Positions 23,365 through 35,387 of a DNA stretch of 64,000 bases are shown here, piece by piece. The notes below the pieces were generated by a model. That model was not told the DNA's origin, made no database searches, and saw only the letters and a list, made by a program, of their open reading frames with translations. A program made the translations under genes and the position numbers. Source of the stretch: Zanthoxylum bungeanum (taxonomy: Eukaryota > Streptophyta > Magnoliopsida > Sapindales > Rutaceae); assembly GCA_019454045.1 (NCBI GenBank), contig SKCR01037592.1, positions 124,001 through 188,000 on the forward strand, read 5' to 3'. Position 1 is the stretch's first letter. Each line of letters starts with the position of its first letter.

Positions 23365-26345
23365 CTATAGCCAGTCACTCGAGTGTCTTACACTCGAACT
23401 ATGTAGGGTTGGCTCAAACTGCTGAGAAAAAACTTTCGTCAGCGGATTTACATGATTATCGTCTGATGCGATTTATTCGATCATCACATTCCGCGATGTA
23501 TGATCCGAATGAATCAGATGATTATCGAAGTATATATCTGGATCGTTGATGAGACCATTAATTCTTTAGCCTGTGCTGACGCCTAGCTCAGCTGCTAACA
23601 TAACTATATCTAATCTATTTATATTTATTATCGACCCAGAAGGCTTCTATTGCCGCCTCAGCTGCAGCAATAACCCGCATTTGTTGTTTATACGGTAACA
23701 GTATCTTGCTTGGAAGATTTCCAGCTCACTATTCTGTTATTCAAACTGTATTGTACCATTAACGACTTTTAGTCGTCTTTATCGGTTAGGAAACTTGCAG
23801 TAGTGATCCTAGTCACTTCAAGTTCTCATTCTCCATAGTTTAAGACAGCATCCTTAGATCTCTAAGATACTAACGGATGTTCTTAACTTCAATCTAGTGA
23901 CTATCACTAGGATTGTCCTAATTGTGAATCCATATGCTCAAAGCGTATGAGACACCAGGTCGCGTACATTTTTCAATGTACGAGTTCTCGGAGAGTTTTC
24001 TCGAAAGCCACGCTTTCACCGATTATATTATGGGAATATCATTTCCAAGAAATGACTTATTATCATTATTTTATAGGACAACCACTGTCAGTGCGCACCC
24101 ACTAACCTCCTTATATACACAAGAATCTTTTTCGTTTTGAATTAAATCATAAACCATTATGATTACATCAAAACGATAATTCCAAGAACCTAATGCTTAC
24201 TTCAATCCAAACATGGATCAAATAACCTACAAATCTTCTTTACTAGTTTTGGTAAGACAAAACAGGTTTCCTTTTCAGGAAACCGATTTTCCCGTAAAGC
24301 TGTCATATTTCATAAATGAAACACGCAACTTTAACGAGCATTATCCAAATGGATTTACCGTGGCAATAGTTAAAAGGTTGAATTGTAATCGACACAATGT
24401 TGATAACGATACCTTTCTGTTAAAAGCCTAGCTTTATACGTTGGTATGTTGCCATCCATGTATGTTTTTCTTGAAGACTTATATAGTACCAATAGGCACA
24501 ATGCCTTGCGGTACATCAACTAGTATCCAAACTTGTTGATATACATGGAATCCATTTCAGATTCAATAAGATAGACATCTTTATGAGGTGAGATCAGAAA
24601 CCCATACCCCAGGTTGTTTTCTGACTCTCTCCGACTACGTGGTTCTTGTGTATTCAAAGATTACTGGTTTAGTTTCATCATTGATGAACTATTTGTGTTC
24701 CATTAAAGAATGGGTGCCTGGAACAGTATTACTCCGATTTTCATCGAGTTATACTATCCTCCCACTTACCACTGCATATAGGTATTCCTCTTAGGAAAAC
24801 CGCATGGTGAGCAACAATCTAATTGTTCTCTCTTGTGAGATGTATAAGTACTATACTTTGGTATCCCCAGGATAACCTACAATTGGCACTTATCCTATTT
24901 GGGTTTTAGTTTGGTATCATCCAAACATATGCCTAGCATTCCCAAATTTTCAGGAATGAGAAACCCGGTTTCTTTCCTGTTCATATCTAATATGAAATCT
25001 GTCAAACAGATTTTTATGGAACCTTATTCGAAATAAGTTTTGCACTGTTAATGCTTATCCGTTGAAGGAAATGGTAGCTCAGAGCGACTCATGATTAACC
25101 TTATCATGTCCAACAAGATTTGGTTACTCAGTTGGGACACACCGTCAAACTGACGTGTTCTGGGAGGAGTCATCATTTAAAGAATACTATACTCTCTCAA
25201 GTATATTAGAAACTCATTGCCTAAGTATTCTCCATTACGGTCTTACCGTGACGGTATAATACTATAGCCGATCTGTTTGTCTATTTCGTGTCGAAAACTT
25301 TAAAAGTTTCCGATTACTGTTCCTAAAGAAACATGTAACCATAACGCGATGCCACATCCGTAAAGGTCACGAAATATTCATCTCCACCTCTAGCCTAGCT
25401 AGATATGGGCCCACTTGCTTCACCATGAACTAGGGCTAACAGATTGGTGGCATTTAGACTTTTACCAAGTAAATGTGTTATAGGTACTTTGCCCAATAAA
25501 CTAGATTCGTAGACTTTATTCGATTGGAATCAAATCAGTCCGAGTACCCACTCTTCAAAAGTGTGGATATACGATTCTTGTTTAATTGTGTCCCAGACAA
25601 CAATGCCATAAATTAGTTTCTTCTGATCAAATCAGTTTGAGCTATTTGTTTGTCATGTTATACGTTTGAGATTTATTTATATTCAAAATATAAATTCTGT
25701 TATTCACATCTAATGTGTTTATCTCAATATCATCTTTATATAATAAAACACTTTAGTGTTCTAGAATATAAAAGTTCACCCACAGCGGGTCAAACACTGA
25801 TATAGAGATAATGTATCTAGTCAAACTAGTTACATTATAATAGTTTCCAAATTTAGGTACACACCCGAGGGTAGTTCCTAAAATTAGGTATCTACGGTTA
25901 AAACAATGACTTTCGTCCCGTTTCCAATTCACAGATTAAATCTCAACTGAAGTCAGTATCCTGCTTAAAGCAGATTCTGAACATCAATGTATATATTTTA
26001 TATATCACACTAAGTATTTAAAATCCAATTTCAATGCCAGTAGTGAACATAATTATGACAAACATATTTGAAGTCGGAGCCTTACTCGTCTTCAATTCCT
26101 TCATGTCTGCTTTGTCCAAACGGCAGTTACGCTTCCGCGATCCCGTTTGCCACAATTAGTCAGACATTTTGGGATATGTCCTTTATCTTCCTAGAAGATT
26201 AATGATTTTGCCTTTGCCCTCTTCTATATTCCAGAAGCCTTTGGCCAAGCCTTGGGTTTCTAGAATATCGAAATAAGGTGCGCCTTGCGCTACTTGCCTA
26301 ATTGCAAACTTTGACTTTATCTCCTTGAGATTGGTCATTAATTCT
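23365..26345 (-). pseudogene. Nest-2 pol and gag remnant (heavily decayed)
   Basis: Nucleotide similarity to Nest-4 and Nest-5 lets the order be followed from the pol stop at 23365 upward: RNase H (to about 23990), reverse transcriptase (to about 24600), integrase (to about 25420), pre-integrase and protease (to about 26000), zinc-knuckle region (about 26100-26165) and gag tail. No frame stays open for more than about 70 residues. The knuckle is shifted out of frame after its first Cys. Compared with Nest-5, most of gag is deleted: the CTCCAAGA segment near 26345 runs almost directly into leader sequence. Confidence 0.8.
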
Positions 26346-28656
26346 CCAAGAATTATTTATTGCAATTTAATACTTCTAATGATTATTATAGTCCAACTAC
26401 ATAATCAACTATACTTTAATAGATTAAATTCAATTATATTGATTACTATAACCCAATTATAAAATCAACTATAAATGAATAGTTTGAATATAGTCCAACT
26501 ATTTATTAAAACAACATTTAAATATTAGTCCAACTAACATTTAATATATTTGACGAATGATATTTGATTTGAGCGCGTATGGCAAGTAATTAAATGAATA
26601 TTGCAAATTCAATTCTTGCCTCCCACTATTTTTCGGCGAGCCTCTAACCCTCTGTCGAGTACTCGGGAAACCGTGTTTCCTAGCGGGCTAGGATCCCGTT
26701 AAATATCACACAATCTTGACTTTGTCCAACAAAATGTATGATAATTAACTAGGTAGATCTCTAAGATCGATTGGATCCAATCCAATTCCTAGATCCGGTA
26801 GGGGGACATCCAAGTCCGAAACATATATCTTATATATGTCAATATATCCAATATATTACCTAACCTTTTTCCTCTGAATCAACTAAGCCTTGGCTTTGGC
26901 ACAACAAACTTAGTGATCCCAGTTAAGCGAGACCCATTGACCATGGAAAGTTTCGTAATCAATGTAGATGGACAAGAAGTGGTCTTGACTTTGACCAACA
27001 AACCACAACTTGGACAAGACACCAATATGGAACAAAGCTTTCGTGATTCAAACACATCCTCGACGGACAAAGGCCTTGACTTTGGCCAACAAGCCAATGC
27101 CAGTCTTGGATCTTGAGTAAGAATCACTCAATGGAAGGAAAGACGCTTAATATTTGTGAGGGTTTTTCGAGTGCAAAATGGCAACCAATTTATTATCTTT
27201 GTTAAGGTCTCATCATCATACACCCTTAAACATGCATTCTAAACACATAATAAAGCGCATATGAAAAATAATAATGATATGCGGATGGATACTTTACACA
27301 ATGATCCTAGATCAAATCTCTCCATTTCTCTCTTCCGTTAGCACAAATATTTCTTCTACCCGTTACACTACACTTCTAAAGAAACCTAATTTACATTGAG
27401 GGGAATAGGTGAGAAGAGAATACAAAGAATAAGGAGGTGATAAGGCTGGACACACAGGTCTAATTAATAAATCAAATTTATTACAACAATTTCTAAAATT
27501 GCCCCACCCATCTAATATCCATCTAATATACAATATTCATGCATCGCAACCATGTATTCACACAAACATGTTATCAATCAATCTAATCAAATTAATTAAT
27601 CTGATAATTAGTGATCATCCAATATTCAAACAATGATTTAATTTTTGCTCGAGTCAAACTCGTTTTGCGAATAAATACTCAAAGTACGAATTCTCGAATT
27701 AAATTAAAATACATAATTAAATCCAATTCAATTTGTATTTAATTCTAATTCGCTATTTAATTCCAAATTAAATACTACACTTTATTCAATAAACCTTTAC
27801 GATTTAAATTCCAAATTTAATTGCAACGGGTCTCAAAGCCCGATTAACGTCCAACGTCAATTTAATTAAAGTCCAATGGGGTTTTAATTAATTTCTTAAG
27901 GCGTGGACTTTTGGTCAACTCGGGTCGAACCCAATAACCAAAGTCCAATCCGGGAGTTACCCCATAAGCCCAGAAATCAATTTAGGCCCATTAGGCGCAA
28001 TTAAACTTTAAAGGTCCATTAAGTCGCATTTGGGCTTTATGGAAGTGGTTTTGGGCCCAATTGGATCCAATCCAATTTTCCTTAACTCAACTCGGTACAA
28101 CCAAGCCTAATAAGCCCAATTACAAAACAACAAGCCCAAATCCAATTTAAGGCCTAACATAATTAAATTACAAAATCCAATTTCACATTTAATTATCCTA
28201 AAGTGTATAACATAATTAATTACCCAAATCAATATTTCCAAAACATCAAATTAGCCTAATTAATCATGCTTATCATCATTAAATCATGTCCAACACAATT
28301 TAACAAAAAATCAAACCCATTCATGCTTCTTTATGTCTCGGCAATATTGGGGATTTTATGTCCGATTCGAATTCAATCCAATTAATTCCACAATCGACAT
28401 TAAATCATATTCCCGAATGATTTCCAATACATCCAATGATCAAAAATCAAAAATCTCAAGACATTATAGGGCTCAACCATTCAGCCAACACAATAATTTG
28501 GGGAAAAAAATGATCAAATCACAATTTCTTGAAATTGATCCAATCAATCTTCAATTCAACATTAATTAAGCATATTCAATCAAACAATTTAATTAATTCA
28601 TGCTCAAAATCAATTTACCCAAATTTTAACCCTAAAATAATTTTATGCTTTTCCTT
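26346..28656 (-). other. Nest-2 leader (primer site to gag)
   Basis: About 2.3 kb with no credible gene. It carries the family landmarks: four diverged copies of CTTGACTTTGGCCAACAA (near 26718, 26884, 26971 and 27070), the block around CTCCCACTATTTTTCGGCG (26620), and many RGCCCA motifs near 27830-28170. The two opposed frames at 26879-27127 lie inside the 18-bp-repeat region and do not persist in the other elements. Confidence 0.7.
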
Positions 28657-28669
28657 GCTCATGATACCA
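28657..28669 (-). other. Primer-binding site of Nest-2
   Basis: On the + strand GCTCATGATACCA, one base left of the 5' LTR; in element orientation this is close to TGGTATCAGAGC, complementary to the 3' end of initiator Met tRNA, the usual plant copia primer. Confidence 0.75.
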
Positions 28670-28670
28670 T

Positions 28671-30667
28671 TGTTAGAGTTTGCTAAGGTCCCAAGGATCA
28701 ATAAACAAGCATGAACATGTGTGAATACAATACTCACATCGATCGGTTGAGCGACGTTTTGATGAAAAAAATTTCACTTTCTGCTCACTGGTACAATCGG
28801 CAATGGTAGTGAAGATGTCCTTCATTTTCAGCCATTCTTGGTCCTTCGTCAAGCTCCAAGCTTCGTCGAACGATTCCTGGCTCATGGGTGGACTTCCTTA
28901 TCACCTTCGCATGTCTCTCGGAGTGCTAGCTCTCTTGAATTTTGCCAAAAAAACCAAGCACTTTGGCTTCACTTCTCACGATTTTTTGCAAACCAGAAAC
29001 CAGAAAGTTTCAGACCTTTAGGCGTGAGAAAGATGAAGAGAATGGAGAGAGAGAGTGTGGTTTTGTTCCTTGAAAAATGGTTAATCATTTTCCAAAAATC
29101 ATATATACAAATTTCTCTCAAAAAGTCAACAAAGGACAAGCTTTAAAAGCTCCCAATCACATCTATCAATCAAGTTGTCAAGTAACATCACTCAAAGTGA
29201 CAAGTGATTTGACGCTTGATGCGATTAATGATTTGACACTTGATTTGACTTGCGTGCCGCACTCGAATTCGAAATGCGAATGCGCTCACAAATAATCCCA
29301 GGCTCGGGTTCGCTAATTCCAAATTAACGAATTTTCCGTTGCAACGTAATTAAATGATTACGCCTAGCGAAGTCACTATTCACATCGCTAACGAATTAAT
29401 TCTAAATTAACTCGTTCGTCCGAATTAAAATCTAATTTTAATTCCGCGTCGAAATCCAATTTCGTTTAATATATCAAATATATTAATTTGTCGATTAATT
29501 CCAAATTAACCGTTCTCGCTCTTTAAATGATATTTTATCCCAGATAAAATATCTCCGCAATTAATCCCAGATTAATTTTCTCTCTCATCTTATTAATCCT
29601 AGATTAATTAAAAGTGCGAGTCATATGTCATTGGTGAATCTTTGGGAAGCGTCCCATGAGATCCCCGGATATATTGGCAGTAAATTCGGTCGTTGGACTA
29701 TCCGAACACGTAAGTACCTAGTATTACGTTTATACCGATTTACAAGACAAGGTTGGCTTCTAGCAAAGCGCCATGCCTACCCAATTCTCCAGAAATATCC
29801 TTACAGGAATAAAGGATCTATATCAGGCGTAGTATACGTAGTATTGCGTATTTCGATCCAGTATCGGATGATCACATGCAAGACTTGGGGCTGGTACAGT
29901 GTCTGCCCCGTACGAAGCTTATATCGGATGACAAACAACTAGTCTCTTTAATATCGGATTATCATGAACAAGTCATATTATCCCGACGGTTGCAACCTTT
30001 TTAGAGAACCAGTTCTGTATCCCTACGCGATCATCATCTCCATAGTATTGAAGTGATACTTCCGTCTTGACATCACACCCAACACACTACGATTATCAAT
30101 ATACCCATCATTAGCATACACAGAACCGGTTAAAGCCCTGGACGACCACAACCAAAGTATATTGACTGTCGTAAGTATTAGCGGTGCAAGTCTCAGGTTA
30201 AGACCAAATACAACTACCCTGATTTCGGACTTCCATAGACACATAGTCATACTACCAATGGAATTCCGAGGGGGTCTATCCAGAGCGAAGCTGTTTCCCG
30301 TACCATCGGTAAAACACAACCTCCTATTACACTTGCATGAGTATCATATACCCAAATATATGAGAACTATGCCGTTTGTGCCCTCACAACGCACACAAGT
30401 GTAATACTAGTCTTTTACGTATTTATCGATGTCCAATCTCAATAATACTCTGACTAGGGATATTTAATGATTTATCCTTCGTGGATTGATACTGTCTCAT
30501 ATCATTATCAATCCATGAACAAATCATAGGGACCTTTTATCATTTATACATCTAGGTGATCTAATCACAAATGATAAGAGTGCAATCTCCTTTGTCACAT
30601 AGTTAATTTGTACAACAACACCATGATCTGTACAAATAGTGACGCTATGGGTCATAATTGTCCAACG
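28671..30667 (-). repeat. 5' LTR of Nest-2
   Basis: 1997 bp, TGTTAGAGTTTGC to TTGTCCAACG on the + strand. It aligns throughout with 21298-23350 apart from the indels noted there. The primer site on its left shows it is the 5' LTR. Confidence 0.87.
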
Positions 30668-30672
30668 TAGAG

Positions 30673-31132
30673 ATGGGCCCATATACGTCACTAAGAACGA
30701 GGGCTAACAGCTCGGTGGCACATACACATTTACCACTAAAATGAGTTTTAGGCATTTTACCTAATAAACAAAATTCGCAGACATCATATGAATTCGGATC
30801 AAATCCGGCCAAGTATCCATTCTTCGAAAGAATGGATATATTAGTCTTGTTAATGTGTCCTAGACGAAAATGCCACAAATAAGTCTCATATGTTTTACTC
30901 AATTTGAGCTTTTTGTTTGTCATGTTATATGTTTAAGATTCGTTTATATTCAAAATATAAAGACCATTATTCCCATCTGCTGTACATATCTCAATATCAT
31001 CTTTATAAACAAAATACCAAGTGTTCCTGAATAAAAAGGTATACCCGCATCGGGTTAAACTAGATACAGAGATGATATTCCTAGTCAAACTAGGTACAAA
31101 ATAACAATCACCTAATGTAAGTACATGCCCCG
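30673..31132 (-). pseudogene. Nest-1 pre-integrase and protease-end segment
   Basis: The continuation of Nest-1 pol between Nest-2 and Nest-3. Minus-strand reading gives LTLGDCYFVPSLTRNIISVS (protease end, about 31040-31110) and then LWHFRLGHINKTNISILS with the zinc-binding His pair and CEFCLLGKM (pre-integrase, about 30760-30880). Only short breaks are seen. The segment ends at 31128-31132 CCCCG, the target duplication of Nest-3. Confidence 0.85.
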
Positions 31133-33137
31133 TGTAAGTTTTCCTAGAACATGCCAAGATCGTCTAAGAGTGATTTGTGTGTGAATTATCAAGAGAGTTG
31201 CGGAAAATACTCACATTGATCGGATGAGTTCAAAACGTTTTCCATGTATTTGATGCTTCCAAGCCTTCTTTAAGTGTTCCAAACTCATGGGTGAGTTTCC
31301 CTATCACCTTGATTCACTCTTTTAAGTGTACCACATTAATTCACTCCTTTAAGTGCTAGGTTGAAAAAAAAATGAAAGAAAAATTTTCTCCTCCAAGTAG
31401 CTAAGTTTCGGCCATGAGGGGAGAGGGAGAGAAGATGAAGTTTTCTTTGTATTTTGTTTCTAAAACCATAATCCCAAAGTCAAAGTCATTTTTTTGGTTT
31501 TTGTATATCATTTTCCAAAAAATAAATACAAAGTGTGTTGTGTAAGTTACCATAATTACACTCAACAACTTCCATCAACAAAAAGTGACAAGTGATGTAA
31601 GTTGGTGGGACACACTTTAAATTCAAAATTCAAGTGGTTTCCTCAACACACATCGGGCTCGGTTTCGTTTAATCCTATTAAACGAATTTTCCGTTGCAAA
31701 ATAATTAAATCTAATTTAATTAAACAATAATGCCTAGCAAAATTATTACGGAAGTCGCTCGCGAATTAATTCCAAATTAATTCGTTCACTTGAATTAAAA
31801 TCCAATTTTAATTCCGTATTGAAATCTAATTTCAATTAATATATCCGATATATTATTTTAGCCCAATTAAATAAATTAAATAGTAAAATCCAATTTAACT
31901 ATTAAATTTACTTTACCGATTAATTCCAAATTAATCACGTTCTCTCATCTCGACGAATTTAATCCCAGATAAATTCTCGTCGCAATTAATCTCAGATTAA
32001 TTCTTTCTCTTTTAATTAATCCCAGATTAATTCATTGTCGTAATTAATCCTAGATTAATTTTCTCTTTCATAATTAATCCCAGATTAATTTTCTGTTCGA
32101 GTCAAATCTCAACGGTGAATCTTCGGGAAGCGACCCAAGAGATCCCTGGATATGTTGGCAGTAAATACGGTCATCGGTCTATCCGAATGTGTGCGTACCA
32201 GGTACCACATTCTTACCGATTTACAAGACATGGTTGGCTTCTAGCAAAGCACCGTGCCTACCCAATTCTCCAGAAATATTATTTAAAGGAATATGTAATC
32301 TTTGTCAGACATAGTATACGTAGTATTGCGTATTACAATCCAGTATCATAATGTCACATGTTAGGCCTGGGGCTGGAATTTTGTTTGCCCCGTACGAAGC
32401 ATATATCGGATCTCTGGTAACTAATCTCTATAATCAGATAATTATGACCTAGTCATATTATCCCGATGACTGCAGTACTAAAGAGTACTAGTTCAGTATC
32501 CTGCGTGATTTTCATCTCCATATGACTGAAGTGATACTTCCATCTTGACATCACACCCAATACACTACGATTCTCAGTATACCCAGAAGAGGCGTATATA
32601 GAACCTGTTAAAGCCCCGGACGACCAAAACCAAAGTATACTGATTGTCGCAAGTATTAGCGATGCAAGTCTCAGGTTAAGACCAAATACACCTACCCTGA
32701 TTCAGATTCCCATAGACACATAGTCATACTACCAATGGGATTCTGATGGGTCTATCCAGAGCGAAGCTGTTTCCGTACCATCGGTAAACAAAACCTCCTA
32801 TTACACTTGCATGAGTATCCAATACCCAAATACATGAGAACTATGCCATTATGTCTTCATAATGCGCACAAGTGCAATACTAGTCTATTCCGTATTATCG
32901 ATGTCCAATCTCGATAATACTACGACTAGGGATATTTAATGATTAAACCTTAGTGGATTAATATTGTCTCATATCTTATTAATCCGGTATTAATCATATG
33001 GACATTTATCATTTATAAATTCCGGTAATCCAATTATAAATGATAAAAAAAACAATTTCATTTGTCACATAGTTAATTTATACAACAACACCATGTTATG
33101 TATAAATAGTGATGCTATGGTTCATAATTGTCCAACA
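31133..33137 (-). repeat. 3' LTR of Nest-3
   Basis: 2005 bp, TGTAAGTTTTCC to TTGTCCAACA on the + strand. Compared with its partner at 48023 it has one extra unit of about 29 bp (ATTCACTCYTTTAAGTG repeat near 31312-31358). Five spaced copies of AATTAATCCCAGATTAATT-type units lie at 31956-32092, the most of any LTR family seen here. Confidence 0.88.
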
Positions 33138-33151
33138 ATCTCCCACTTGGT

Positions 33152-33422
33152 CTATAGCCAATCACTCAAGTGTCCTACATTTGAACTGTGTAAGGGTCGC
33201 TCAAACTTCTGCTGAGAAACAACTTTCGTCAGCGGATTTGCAATGTTATCATCTAATGCATTTTTTTCAATCATCACATCACAACGATGTATGATCTGAC
33301 GAATCATATGAAATAGTCTAAGTATATAATTGGATTGTTGATGAGACCACGGTTCTTTAGCCTGCGCTGTAGCCTAGCTCTGCTGCTAACAAAACTACTG
33401 CTAATCCAATTAGGATTATATA
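33152..33422 (-). pseudogene. Nest-3 RNase H end, left of Nest-4
   Basis: Starts at a TAG stop at 33152-33154 and resembles the RNase H tails of the other elements (the region just inside their 3' LTR). It is cut at 33418-33422 ATATA, the Nest-4 target duplication, and resumes at 42464. Confidence 0.8.
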
Positions 33423-35373
33423 TGTTGGTTTCTATGATTATTACCAAGATCAAAATGAACAATGAAAACATGAATGAATAACGAAGAAGAGTGGCGGAAA
33501 CACACTTACATCGATCGGTTTTGGATGCGTCAAACAACAAAATGAACTCCTCCAAGAGCTCCTAGAATTCGGCCAAGGCAGTCCACAATGCTCTAAGCTT
33601 TGTTTTGTCCTTCCAAGCTCTTGTATTAGTTTCCCTATCACCTCTTGATTATCCTTGAAGAGTGCTAGCCCTTTGTGAATTTTTGCAACAAAAACTCACA
33701 CCTTTTCTTCACAAATTTTGGCAAAGAAATGAAGAAAAATAGAGAGGAAGAAACCTTCACTGGTTTCGGTTATGGGAGAGAGATGAGAAGCTTGTGTATT
33801 TGATTTTCTAATCTATTAATTTTGTTTCAAAAACAATAATAAAAGATGTACCAAACCTTGGTTGGTATTAGTCAATCAACATGCTTTTACCTTTTTCAAG
33901 ATTTGGAGTGTTTTACACTCTTCACCAACAACCTCACCTAAACAAATCAAACTAGTGACATGTGATGTGATGGTTGATGTGACATATGGGCCCCACTCGA
34001 TTCCGAATGCGAGTGGGCCTGCAAACACTCCCTGGCTCGGGTTCGCTAATTCTGAATTAATGAACTTCCGTCGCGACGTAATTTAAATCGAATTTAATTA
34101 AATAATTATGCCTAGCAAAATTTCTATTCACGTCGCTAACGAATTAATTCTAAATCAACTCGTTTGCCCGAATTAAAATCTAATTTTAATTCCGTGTCGA
34201 AATCTAATTCCGAATAATATATCAAATATATTATTTTAATGATTAATTCCAAATTAATCTTTCTCTCTCTCCAAATAGTACTTTATCCAAGATAAAGTCT
34301 CTCCGCAATTAATCCCAGATTAATTTAGCTCGAATCATACGTCATTGGTGAATCTTTGGGAAGCGACCCAAGAGATCCCTGGATATATTGGCAGTAAATA
34401 CGGTCGTCGGACTATCTGAACACGTACGTACCTCGTACTACGTTTTTACTGATTTACAAGACAAGGTTGGCTTCTAGCAAAGCGCAATGCCTACTCAATT
34501 CTCCAGAAATATTCTTACTGGAATATACGATCTTTATCAGACGTAGTATACCGTAGTATTGTGTATTGTGATCCAGTATCAGATGTCACGTGCGAGGCCT
34601 GGGGCTGGAAAAGTGTCTGCCCCGTACGAAGCACATATCGGATATCAAGCAACTAGTCTCTTTGAATCAGATAATCATGACCTTGTCATATTATCCCGAT
34701 GGTTGCAACACTATAGAGAACCAGTTTTGAATCCCTGCGTGATCATCATCTCCATATGTCTGAAGTGATACTTCCGTCTTGAAATCACATCCAATACACT
34801 ACGATTCTCAATAAACCCAGCAGAGGCGTACGCAGAACCTGTTAAAGCCCTGGACGACCAAAACCAAAGTTTACCGATTGTCGTAAGTACTAGCGATGCA
34901 AGTCTCAGGTTAAGACCAAATACATCTACCCTGAAGTGGACTCCCATAGACACATATACATACTACCAATGGGATTCCGCGGGGTCTATCCAGAGCGAAG
35001 CCGTTTTCCGTACCATCGGTAAAACACAACCTCCTATCGCACTTGCATAAGTATCCAATACTTAAATATATGAAAACTATGCCGTTATGCCCTCACAACG
35101 CGCACAAGTGCAATACTAGTCTATTCCCCATTATCGATGTCCAATCTCGATAATACTACAACTAGGGATATTTAATGATTAAACCTTTATGGATTGATAC
35201 TGTCTCATATCATCTCAATCCGGAACTAATCATGTGGACTTTTACCATTTATATATAAAAGTAAATAAGTTACAAAATGGTAAAAGGCAATTTCATTACT
35301 ACATAGTTAATTTTGTACAAACACACAATGTCTTTTACAAAACAGTGATGCTATGGGTCATAACTGTCCAATA
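33423..35373 (-). repeat. 3' LTR of Nest-4
   Basis: 1951 bp, TGTTGGTTTCTATG to CTGTCCAATA on the + strand; the last CAATA is a change from CAACA. Only one AATTAATCCCAGATTAATT unit is present (about 34304-34322), against four or five in Nest-3. Confidence 0.9.
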
Positions 35374-35387
35374 ATCTCCCACTTGGC

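Larger units (their letters stand above)
21298..30667 (-). mobile_element. Nest-2: degraded full-length Ty1/copia element inserted in Nest-1 integrase
   Basis: 3' LTR at 21298-23350, internal region 23351-28670, 5' LTR at 28671-30667. The flanks are TAGAC (21293-21297) and TAGAG (30668-30672), a five-base target duplication with one later change; across them the Nest-1 sequence continues as in its relatives (CTAGAC then TGGGCCC). The right LTR terminus reads CAACG instead of CAACA. The internal coding region is heavily decayed. Confidence 0.88.

Noticed and set aside
26879..27127. Overlapping + and minus open frames of 67 and 82 residues in a leader
   Set aside because: They cover the 18-bp-repeat region; the equivalent parts of the other leaders are not open in the same frame.
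31956..32092. Regularly spaced repeats resembling a CRISPR array
   Set aside because: Units are short, AT-rich and imperfect, spacers are not unique, and the same units occur in every LTR of this plant family.
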